From Bryobacteraceae bacterium (GTDB lineage Bacteria; Acidobacteriota; Terriglobia; Bryobacterales; Bryobacteraceae), in the NCBI GenBank assembly GCA_014860455.1, contig JACZJQ010000244.1:1-45463 (forward strand): a stretch of 45,463 nt of DNA. Reading direction: 5' to 3'. Of this stretch, positions 8,229 through 15,633 are shown piece by piece. The position numbers were made by a program, and so were the translations under genes. The notes beneath the pieces were generated by a model, which did not search any database, was not told the DNA's origin, and saw nothing but the letters and a program-made list of their open reading frames with translations. Numbering within the stretch: the stretch's first letter is position 1; the number at the start of each line of letters is the position of its first letter.

Positions 8229-10856
8229 TCACTCCGGATAGGCGGCCAGTGTGAGTGTTGAGCCGCCCGGCAGAGTACAAAGAGGCCGGAACGCAACCCG
8301 CAGTCCCTCGCTGTCGCGGACGGCGGAATGGGGAGCACGGCATTCGACCCTTGCCAGGCTGCCCTGGAACGGTAGACTCAGCGTCGCGATTTCGAGGTCT
8401 CCTTCTTCCACGCGCAGTTCGGCCCTGAGCCCTTTTAGGGTGAAGTCGTGCGAATAGACGCCCCAGGCGGAACCGGCGGTGAAGAGAGTCCGGAAGACGC
8501 CCCGGGGTTGACGGGGGTGAAAGCTGAGTTCCCTCGACGGGGCCGAGTAGCTGAAGCCGGAGTACGCGGTGAGCAGCGACCAACTGGACATGGCGCGGGC
8601 ATAGTGGTGGCCGAGTTCAATCTCGTTCCACGGGTTGCGTTTGACTCCGTCGTAGCGGGCGCGCACGGCGTCGACGATGGCCACGCCTTCCTTCACCATG
8701 CCCTCGTAGATGAGGTGCGCGGCCACCTGGTATTCGATGCCGGTCCAGACTTCGTCGCAGTAGACGAAGGGCAGCGGCGGCCGTTTGCCGCGGGGCCAGG
8801 AGCACAGCAAGAGGCCGGATTCATCGCCGGTGGCGAAGATGCGTTGAAGATTCGGAAAGCCCTCGAATCCGTTACGGAAGTTGTGTCTAAACACGGAGGC
8901 CAGCGCGGCGCGGATATGTTCACGCGGCAGAAGCCGGCCGAGTCCGACCACCTCGGCAAACCACTGGCCAAGCAACTGGTCAGACAGGCAGCCGTCGCCA
9001 TACTGATACTTGCGGGCGGCGGGCGCGGACTCGTCCACCTTCTGGACGAAGTATTCGCCGTTCCATAGTAGCCGGTCGAGTTTGGCGGCGCCGGCGGCGC
9101 GGAGTTCGTCGTAACTGCGGGCGGTTTCGGCTTCGCCGAGATGCGCGGCCATGCGCGAGGCGGCGGCGAGAGCGCCGAGGTAGAGTGTCCCCATCATGGA
9201 ATTGGGGCCGTAGAAGTTGATGTCGTAGGTATTGTGCTGCTCGCCCTCCATGACGCCATCACGGTCGGCGTCCCATTTCACCCAGGCGTATTCGAGGGCG
9301 CGCTTCACCTCGGGCCACAAGCGCCGCAGCCAGGCGTCGTCGCCGCAGATCCGCCACTCGCGGTAGACCTTGAGCACGCAGCCCATCTGGCCGTCGGCGG
9401 CGGGGTGGTTCCTGTTGCCTCCGGGCACGGGCGGAACCGGGGTGCGGAAGCTCATGCTGCCGTCGGCTCGCATGTTCATGAGGAAGTCGAGTTCCCGCAT
9501 GCTGCGTTCGAGGTCAGGGTATAAGTGGGCCAAGCTCTGCTCGTAGTTGTAGACATGCGTGCAGTTCATGGGACATGAACCTTCGTGGTCCGCGCACCCC
9601 TCGAAGGCGAACACCACCTTGCCCTCGCCGACCATAACCGTGTTTGTGCGCATGATGGACGCCTGGCTTGAGACGGCGTCGATGACCGAGGGCGGTAAGG
9701 TGGAACCGTGCAGCGCGTCACGATAGCGAAGCGAGCGATCACGAAGGGTATCGAGATTCCGCATCAGATAGGCGGCCGGCTCCCAGGCCGAGGGCCAGCG
9801 GCCGCCGTACCAGTTCCGCATGGTCCTGGCATGGGGCAGGGCGGCGGGGTCGTAGTTCTCGACGACCGGGAAGTGCCAGGAGAGAACGAAGTTCACTGAC
9901 CGGGACTGGCCCGGATCGAGGGTGAAATGCGAGGCGAGGGTGGCGTAGTTGGTGAGGCCGTCGGGCGAGGGGGCCGGAGAGCCGCCCAGGAAACGGCCCG
10001 CCGTGAGGAATTCGTCATACCAGAGGTGGAAGTCGTCCCACCAATCGCCCTGTTCCCAGGTGAGACGGTAAGAAATGTCGCCGCCCCGGGTGGCGAGGGC
10101 GAAGCTGCCGTGGCGGGGGGAATCGGGCTGGTATTTGCGGCTGCTGAAGAGCAGGCCGTGAATGTCGCCATCTCTCCGGTACTCATTGACGTTGGCGCCG
10201 AAGAAGGGCCGGTTTCGGTCCGCGAGGGTGCCGGATAAGAGGCTTTTCCCGTCGTAGCCGACCGGGTTGATGGCCGAGAAGGCGACTGTCACATCAAGCG
10301 GAGCGGGCGCTTTGGAGACGAGCCGGTAGGTGAGCACGGCGGCGGGGAGGCTGGAGTTTGCAGTGTCCAGCGGAATCATGGGATTGAAGGCTTCTAGGGA
10401 GACCATCGCCGGGACTTGGTCATCCTGGAAGCCGATGTTGGCGAACGGGTAGGCGCCCTCGAAGACGGCGCCGCTGAAGTGGGGCAGGCCCACGGCCTGT
10501 TCTCGGTGCAAGCCAAATCCGCCCTGGTAGGGAGGCAGGGGGCGGCGCTCGAGTACGCGGATAAGGGGCCGCTTCAGGCCGCCGCCGGAGAGGCGCATTG
10601 CGCCGAAGGTGAATGGCAGGATGCCGCCCTTGTTCGGGCGGTTGAAGATCTCCCAGTCACGCAAATTCCCGTAGCCGCCAAGCGAGACCGTGCCTGTACC
10701 AAGCCCGCCCAGAGGGAATGCGATTTCGCGGAGAGCCTCGCCCTCGAAGATCCGTCCGCGGGGGCGGACCCCTCCGGCGGCAGGCGCGCCGGAGGCGCGG
10801 GCAAGGGCCGGGGCGGCGGCGGTGCTGCGGAGCCAGTCGCGGCGGCTGAGCTTCAT
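8229..10856 (-). CDS. Tat-exported GH116-like (DUF608) glycosyl hydrolase
   Basis: Relative of non-lysosomal glucosylceramidase GBA2 and bacterial GH116 beta-glucosidases; 875 residues. The N-terminus has a Tat signal (SRRDWLRSTAAAPALA). Residues ~35-340 form the GH116 N-terminal beta-domain (FPLGGLGTGTVSLGG is the family signature). Residues ~370-860 form the (alpha/alpha)6 catalytic barrel with NCTHVYNYEQ (431-440), GEQHNTYDINFYG (538-550) and CDEVWTGIEYQ (700-710). From memory of characterised GH116 enzymes, the acid/base Asp sits in a TYD-type motif, here Asp545. The usual nucleophile Glu, a few residues before a (M/V)YN motif, seems replaced by Asn/Cys/Thr in NCTHVYN, so the reaction is uncertain. 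This is the last gene of the TetR-controlled unit. Its ATG overlaps the TGA of the preceding CocE-type gene by 4 bases, implying translational coupling. Confidence 0.8.
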   Translation of the reverse strand: MKLSRRDWLRSTAAAPALARASGAPAAGGVRPRGRIFEGEALREIAFPLGGLGTGTVSLGGYGNLRDWEIFNRPNKGGILPFTFGAMRLSGGGLKRPLIRVLERRPLPPYQGGFGLHREQAVGLPHFSGAVFEGAYPFANIGFQDDQVPAMVSLEAFNPMIPLDTANSSLPAAVLTYRLVSKAPAPLDVTVAFSAINPVGYDGKSLLSGTLADRNRPFFGANVNEYRRDGDIHGLLFSSRKYQPDSPRHGSFALATRGGDISYRLTWEQGDWWDDFHLWYDEFLTAGRFLGGSPAPSPDGLTNYATLASHFTLDPGQSRSVNFVLSWHFPVVENYDPAALPHARTMRNWYGGRWPSAWEPAAYLMRNLDTLRDRSLRYRDALHGSTLPPSVIDAVSSQASIMRTNTVMVGEGKVVFAFEGCADHEGSCPMNCTHVYNYEQSLAHLYPDLERSMRELDFLMNMRADGSMSFRTPVPPVPGGNRNHPAADGQMGCVLKVYREWRICGDDAWLRRLWPEVKRALEYAWVKWDADRDGVMEGEQHNTYDINFYGPNSMMGTLYLGALAAASRMAAHLGEAETARSYDELRAAGAAKLDRLLWNGEYFVQKVDESAPAARKYQYGDGCLSDQLLGQWFAEVVGLGRLLPREHIRAALASVFRHNFRNGFEGFPNLQRIFATGDESGLLLCSWPRGKRPPLPFVYCDEVWTGIEYQVAAHLIYEGMVKEGVAIVDAVRARYDGVKRNPWNEIELGHHYARAMSSWSLLTAYSGFSYSAPSRELSFHPRQPRGVFRTLFTAGSAWGVYSHDFTLKGLRAELRVEEGDLEIATLSLPFQGSLARVECRAPHSAVRDSEGLRVAFRPLCTLPGGSTLTLAAYPE

Positions 10857-12715
10857 TTGGCGCCCCCGGAGTTGCGATGCACCACCGGCAGGATGAGTGC
10901 CGAAGGTTCGTCAGGATTGTGGAGAACGCGCTGAGTGGCGGCGATGCGCGCCGTTTCGGTTGCGATTTCGCCGCCGGTGTTCGGATTCACGTCGTAGCGC
11001 GGCGAGTTCGAGGAACTGATTTCGAGGCGGATGCGGTGGCCGGGCTGGAAGCTGACGGCCGTGGGCCCGAGTTCGATATTGAAGGGATAGACCTGGCCGG
11101 GTTCGAGCAGCGCGGGTTTGTCGACGCCATTGCGATAGCGGGCGCGGAGGATGCCTTCGCAGACGATGAGCGCACGGCCGTCGGGGAAGACATCGACGAG
11201 TTTGGCGGTGAAGTCGGTGTCGCGCGCAGTGGACGAAGCGAAGATGCGGGCGCGGACCTGGCCCATGACGAGCAGCGGCTCGTTCATGGCGTCGCTCGTG
11301 TAGACCAGGACATCCTGGCGGCCTTCCACATCGCGCTGGTCCACCGGGCCCGCGGTCCAGGCGTTGCCGTGCCCGCCACCTTTAGTGGGGACGGGATTGG
11401 ATGGATCGAAGACAAAGGTGTCGCCCGGTTCGGTTGCGGAGGCGGCGCCCTCAGTGAGCTGGCCGTCACCGTGGAGCGTGCGGGCGTTGCCGCCCGAGTG
11501 CAGATAGAAGGAACGGTCGATTGCGTCGCGGGGCGGCCACTGGTCTTCATCGCGCCAGGTGTTGGCGCCCAGGACGTAGGCCCTCACGGCGGGCCGGCGG
11601 TCCCAGCCGTTGGACTGGCCTTTGAGCGTGTAGTCCAGCCAGTCCTTCGACGCTTTGACGAACTCGAACGGAATCGCTTCCATCGCCCGCTGTTCGATGC
11701 CGTAGTTCTTCAGGTTGTTGTTGAAGAAGCTGTGGCTCCAGGGGCCGATAAGGATTTTGGACGCGGCGCGAACACCTGCGGGAGCGTGGGCGCGGATGCG
11801 CTCGAAGTCGCGCATCTGGCCGTCGAGCAGGAAGTCGTACCAGCCGGCGGTGAGGAACGCCGGGATGTTGATCTGTTCCACACGGCGGCCCGGGCTCATT
11901 GGGTCCCAATAGTCATCGGGCTGGGGGTGGGAGATCCAATCGTTGTAGAAATCGATGTCGCGCAGGGCTGCATTGTCGGAATCGATCAGCGGCAGGTGGC
12001 CGAAGCCGCGTTTGATGTTCTTTGCGCCGTTCCAATCGCCGTAACGGCCGTAGCTATTGAGGCTCCACTCGAGGAAGGTCAACTGAGCGAAGGCGCCTCC
12101 CTTGTACATGCCCTCATAGAGGTCGCCGGTGATGAAGGTGGGTGCAATCGAGGCCAGATGCGGGTTGCCGGCCGCCATGGCCCATTGGGTGAAGCCGAGG
12201 TAGGAGACGCCGAACGCTCCGATCTTCCCGTTCGACCACGGCTGCCGCCGCACCCAGGCTGTGAAATCCACGCCGTCCTGGGCTTCATGCCGGAAGGGGT
12301 AGAAATCGCCTTCGGATTTGTGACGCCCGCGCGTATCCTGGACCGCCACCACATAGCCGTAGCGGGCGAAGAACTCGCCGATCAGCTTGCCTTCGTCCTT
12401 GTTGTACGGGGTTCGGACGATGATCGCGGGATGGGGGCCGGCGGTGGAAGGATGGTAAAGATCAGTTGCCAGACGAACGCCGTCGCGCATGGCGACCATC
12501 TCGCCGGTCTGGACGCGGAGACCTTCACCGGCCCAACCTGTTCCGGCGCGAAGGGCGAGCCCGCGGATCAGCAGTTGCGTCGCGCAATAGCCGGCCGCGG
12601 CCTTTGCAGCCTCAGGGAAGAAGACGCGGAAGCCGGCCAGCAGGATGGCGAGCAGCAGGATCGGGATCAGAACCCAGCGCAACACAGCACGCAACAATCG
12701 ACGGACTCGCGACAT
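10853..12715 (-). CDS. Membrane-anchored CocE/NonD-family (S15) hydrolase
   Basis: Serine hydrolase of the X-Pro dipeptidyl-peptidase S15 / CocE family, which cleaves esters or amides; 620 residues. An N-terminal membrane segment (~12-30, VLRWVLIPILLLAILLAG) preceded by Arg residues suggests an inner-membrane anchor with the catalytic part in the periplasm. The hydrolase fold covers ~70-350. The family signatures are MRDGVRLATDLYHP and DTRGRHKSEG. The catalytic triad candidates are Ser171 (GVSYLG), Asp294 (GWYDFLLDGQ) and His328 (GPWSHSF). Residues ~370-615 form the jelly-roll C-terminal domain (YTSDAMNEPLLVMG, GHRIRLEISSSNSPRYD). It lies 13 bases after the amidohydrolase gene and overlaps the GH116-like gene by 4 bases, so it is inside one operon. 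It may remove acyl groups from the same glycoconjugate that the neighbouring glycosidases attack (inference). Confidence 0.85.
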   Translation of the reverse strand: MSRVRRLLRAVLRWVLIPILLLAILLAGFRVFFPEAAKAAAGYCATQLLIRGLALRAGTGWAGEGLRVQTGEMVAMRDGVRLATDLYHPSTAGPHPAIIVRTPYNKDEGKLIGEFFARYGYVVAVQDTRGRHKSEGDFYPFRHEAQDGVDFTAWVRRQPWSNGKIGAFGVSYLGFTQWAMAAGNPHLASIAPTFITGDLYEGMYKGGAFAQLTFLEWSLNSYGRYGDWNGAKNIKRGFGHLPLIDSDNAALRDIDFYNDWISHPQPDDYWDPMSPGRRVEQINIPAFLTAGWYDFLLDGQMRDFERIRAHAPAGVRAASKILIGPWSHSFFNNNLKNYGIEQRAMEAIPFEFVKASKDWLDYTLKGQSNGWDRRPAVRAYVLGANTWRDEDQWPPRDAIDRSFYLHSGGNARTLHGDGQLTEGAASATEPGDTFVFDPSNPVPTKGGGHGNAWTAGPVDQRDVEGRQDVLVYTSDAMNEPLLVMGQVRARIFASSTARDTDFTAKLVDVFPDGRALIVCEGILRARYRNGVDKPALLEPGQVYPFNIELGPTAVSFQPGHRIRLEISSSNSPRYDVNPNTGGEIATETARIAATQRVLHNPDEPSALILPVVHRNSGGAK

Positions 12716-12728
12716 CGGGGCCGCCCTC

Positions 12729-14423
12729 CTAATCCTTCTGTTCCGGCGGTTGGAAGACCGAGTCCTCCACGGGCACGTTAAACGCCACCTGCCGAGTCAC
12801 CACCCAGATCAGGCGCGGACTTTCATAGCGGATCTGGTGCGGCACCGGGACGCCGTCCACCTTCCGGTAATCCTCAAACTGATAACGGACTCGCTGGGCG
12901 ACGCCGTTGGCGAACGTTTCCGTCGAGTCGATGGCAAGCAGAAGCCCGGTTGAATTGTCGAACCAGAGTTGGTCGGTCTCGCCCGATTCGGTGCGGGCGT
13001 CGAGTATGATGGCGTCGAACTCGTCGATGCGGCCGCGGCCCATCACTGTGAGGCGCGGATACAGGCCACGCAGGTTGAGCGGCAAGTGGAACTCGGCCTG
13101 TCTTCGGACCTCGGTGAGGCGCGGGCCGGAAAGGAGCTCAAATCCGTGGTCGGGGCCCTCTTCCCAGGCGCGGAGGCCGTCGAAGGCGCGGTCAAGCGAG
13201 GCGTAGCCGGGGAATCGGAAAGTCCGGCGAAAACTGCGAGGCGCTTTCTCGACTTCGCGGTACTCGCCGTAAGCGCCGTACGTGGAGACAAAGATGGACC
13301 CGGCCGCGCCGCGCGTGGTGATTTTGCGCAATGCCGCTTCGCCGCCCATGGCGTTGAGGTAGCGCGCGAGGACCTGGTCTGGTGTGGGCAGAGCCTGCGG
13401 GGCTGCCGGCGCCGCGAGGCCTGGGATCCAGCGCAGGGCATTGTCGTGGAAGATCTTGCGCAGGACTGGCTGGGGCAGCGCGAGGTCGCGGGCGAAGAAC
13501 TGCCACTCCCTCTGGTAGGCAGCCTCCCAGCGCGCGATAGCGCCTGGCGGGTTGTTCCATTTCAACTCCATGGCATCGGTTCCCCAGAGGACGCGGTCCT
13601 GGTAGCGGATCATGAAGGCGCGGACCTTGTCGCGCGGCTGTCGCTTGAGATCGGTCAGGCGTGCGGCGGTATCGACGGCGAAGTTGGGATAACGGTCCAA
13701 CCGGCGGGCTACTTCATCGACATCGTGTTCCATGCTGCCGAGGTGGCAGCCGACGATACGGAGTTTCGGGTGGGCGGCGAGCACACGGTCGCGGGCGGCT
13801 ATTATAGACTCCCAACGCGGACGCTCCGGGTGCTGGAACATGTGCCAGTCCGTATTCGCCTTGTAGTAGCCGTGATGGGGGTCGGCAGGATCGAGCGGGA
13901 GCCAACTGGAACGGGGTTCGGCAAGATGGGTGAACAAGGTGACGCCGCCGGCGGCGATGGCGTCGAGCACAGGCGCAAAGGCCGGATGGTCAGGCAGGAC
14001 AAAGTTGCCTTCGCCCGATTTCAGGTGCAGGCCGATGTTTTTGTACATCTTGACGGCCACGGCGCCGCGGGCGAAGTCCGCCGCGAGCCGGCGCTTTTCG
14101 GTTTCAGCCCAGGCAGCGGATTCAAAGCCCGCCGGGTCGAACGGAGCGGCCCAGGCGATGCGGCCGGCGGATTTCGCCGAGATGCCGGCGGCCATGGTGG
14201 ACTGGGGTTCGGGCTTGTCGAAGCCGGGTGCGAGTGGGTCAACGAGAGTGACATTGAGAAGCCGCACCTTCAGCCGGTCCATCATTTCGAGGAAGGCCGG
14301 GGGCGGAGGCGCCACATGCGCATGGGCGTCAATCCGCTCAAAGGCTGGCGCCTGCGCCTTCGCCGGTGCGGCCAAGGCAAGCAGGACGGCGATCGACCGG
14401 GCGAGCCACAACATGCCGGTCAC
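12729..14423 (-). CDS. Secreted amidohydrolase fused to a LolA-like C-terminal domain
   Basis: A 564-residue protein of two parts after a signal peptide (residues 1-24, ending AKA-QA). Residues ~30-335 are an amidohydrolase of the Amidohydro_2 (lactonase/decarboxylase-like) group. It has metal-site candidates His34 and His36 (DAHAH), His166 (FTHLAEP), His227 (GCHLGS) and Asp283 (GTDAME). Residues ~345-560 resemble the beta-barrel of LolA/outer-membrane lipoprotein-sorting proteins (LARYLNAMGGEAALRKI, LWFDNSTGLLLAIDS, YRKVDGVPVPHQIRYES), a domain that binds lipid-like ligands. The combination in one chain is unusual to me. The gene starts on an ATGA overlap with the GH172 gene and ends 13 bases before the CocE-type gene. 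Substrate unknown; a lactone or carboxylated aromatic or sugar acid is possible. Confidence 0.8.
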   Translation of the reverse strand: MTGMLWLARSIAVLLALAAPAKAQAPAFERIDAHAHVAPPPPAFLEMMDRLKVRLLNVTLVDPLAPGFDKPEPQSTMAAGISAKSAGRIAWAAPFDPAGFESAAWAETEKRRLAADFARGAVAVKMYKNIGLHLKSGEGNFVLPDHPAFAPVLDAIAAGGVTLFTHLAEPRSSWLPLDPADPHHGYYKANTDWHMFQHPERPRWESIIAARDRVLAAHPKLRIVGCHLGSMEHDVDEVARRLDRYPNFAVDTAARLTDLKRQPRDKVRAFMIRYQDRVLWGTDAMELKWNNPPGAIARWEAAYQREWQFFARDLALPQPVLRKIFHDNALRWIPGLAAPAAPQALPTPDQVLARYLNAMGGEAALRKITTRGAAGSIFVSTYGAYGEYREVEKAPRSFRRTFRFPGYASLDRAFDGLRAWEEGPDHGFELLSGPRLTEVRRQAEFHLPLNLRGLYPRLTVMGRGRIDEFDAIILDARTESGETDQLWFDNSTGLLLAIDSTETFANGVAQRVRYQFEDYRKVDGVPVPHQIRYESPRLIWVVTRQVAFNVPVEDSVFQPPEQKD

Positions 14424-15568
14424 CTTGGAAACCGGGCCTCTCTGGGCAACATTGCCGGGAAGGCTTTATGAGGTTCGGCCTGGTACCAGTAAGCCACCGA
14501 CGAGATGTCGTCGGTGAGCGGCTGGAACTTGCGGTTCGGCCAGTGGCCCAGAGCCTGGATGGTGACCTTCAGGTTCTTCTTGAAGCGGATGGGGTCGGGC
14601 ACGTGCCAGCGGTAAACGGCGTGTTTGGGAATCTGGCCGGCCGGCTTGTGGAACAGGGGGTAGCCGAGGAAGGGGGTCGAGAACGTGGTGTCGCCGAAGT
14701 TCCAGGCGCCGCCGAAGTAGTCTTCGGTGCCGGTGTAGCAGAGGGTGGGGAACTTGTCGTCGCCATCCATGAAGAACTTCACCTCACCCTCGCCCCACCA
14801 GCCGTTGGAGAGCTGCTCCCAGCCGATGAAGGTGCCGACGTAGTGTCCCTGGCCTTCGATGCCGTCGACGATGGTGTGTTCGGGATGCTCGCGGGTGGTC
14901 ATCGACTTGCGCCATGACGCGTGGAAATAAGCCGCGTCGCCGGCCACGGCTTCCAGCGAGTAAGTGATCTGGTAGAAGAAGCCGGGGATGTCGTCGGGCC
15001 GCTGGTTTTCGACCGTGATGCGGGCCCGTTTGCGGAAGGGCATCGGCCAGTAGGAGTTGAATCCGCCGCTGGGATTGACGGCCATCATGAGGGAGTTGAC
15101 GGGATAGCGCATGGCGTGGGCGTTAGCGAAGAAGTCGCCGAGCGGAGACTCGACCGAGGGCGCGGTTTCGTCGTCCCAGTAGATGCGGAAGATGGCATCG
15201 CGGTAGGCGGCCTCGGAGACCGTGATCCAAATGTGTTGGATGATGCCAGGCCCCTGGATGTCGGCGATGGTGACGGTTCTGCGGCGGGGCAGGACGATGT
15301 CGGGGCTGACCTTCCAGCCCGTGCCGAGCGCCGAGGCTCCGCTGAGAGGCGTAGGCGCCATCCTTGCTCCGCCGCCGCGTTCTCCCGTGGGATTCTCCGC
15401 CGAAATGGACCGTGTTTCAGCGTTCCTCAATTGCGGCAACGAGGCGATGCCGGCGAAGCCGGACGCCTGCGGAGGGGTGTCCTGGGCGAAGACCGCGGGC
15501 AGCAGCGAAGCGGCCAGGGCGAGGCCGGGCAGCCAGGTGGTGGCAAGTCGGGATGAGGTTGGCGTCAT
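14420..15568 (-). CDS. Secreted GH172 (DUF2961) glycosidase
   Basis: Member of DUF2961, now family GH172, whose characterised members act on alpha-D-fructofuranosyl and D-arabinofuranosyl linkages. The 382-residue product begins with a signal peptide ending at AVFAQ (~residue 29). Family signatures are DIQGPGIIQHIW, YWDDETAPSVESPLGDFF, GWWGEGEVKFFMDGD and GTEDYFGGAWNF. Glu260/Glu262 and Glu282 in the last two are the catalytic candidates. I chose the ATG at 15568 because GGAG lies 6 bases before it and the signal peptide starts directly there. An in-frame ATG at 15634 overlaps the receptor gene's stop (TGATG) and would add 22 hydrophilic residues encoded across a strong hairpin. The gene ends in an ATGA overlap with the amidohydrolase gene. 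Export of the product to the periplasm or beyond is expected. Confidence 0.85.
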   Translation of the reverse strand: MTPTSSRLATTWLPGLALAASLLPAVFAQDTPPQASGFAGIASLPQLRNAETRSISAENPTGERGGGARMAPTPLSGASALGTGWKVSPDIVLPRRRTVTIADIQGPGIIQHIWITVSEAAYRDAIFRIYWDDETAPSVESPLGDFFANAHAMRYPVNSLMMAVNPSGGFNSYWPMPFRKRARITVENQRPDDIPGFFYQITYSLEAVAGDAAYFHASWRKSMTTREHPEHTIVDGIEGQGHYVGTFIGWEQLSNGWWGEGEVKFFMDGDDKFPTLCYTGTEDYFGGAWNFGDTTFSTPFLGYPLFHKPAGQIPKHAVYRWHVPDPIRFKKNLKVTIQALGHWPNRKFQPLTDDISSVAYWYQAEPHKAFPAMLPREARFPR

Positions 15569-15599
15569 TCGGATCTCCGGTATGGTCGCGGCAGAATAT

Positions 15600-15622
15600 G
15601 GGCGCGGCTTGCGGCCGCGCCC
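15600..15622 (-). terminator. Strong intercistronic hairpin between receptor and GH172 genes
   Basis: GGGCGCGGC (15600-15608) and GCCGCGCCC (15614-15622) are perfect 9-base inverted arms with a 5-base loop. It lies 11 bases beyond the receptor gene's stop, and no T-run follows on the minus strand. A role in partial termination or in stabilising the 3' end of the receptor message is more likely than full termination, because the downstream genes have no other visible promoter. Confidence 0.5.
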
Positions 15623-15633
15623 ATTGTTTCGCA

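Noticed and set aside
10877-12781. 634-codon open frame on the plus strand opposite the CocE-type gene
   Set aside because: It mirrors a well-conserved hydrolase gene; long antisense frames are a by-product of third-position GC bias, and its translation has no recognisable domain.
12969-14471. 500-codon plus-strand frame opposite the amidohydrolase fusion
   Set aside because: Shadow of a real gene; no ribosome-binding site and no protein-like motifs.
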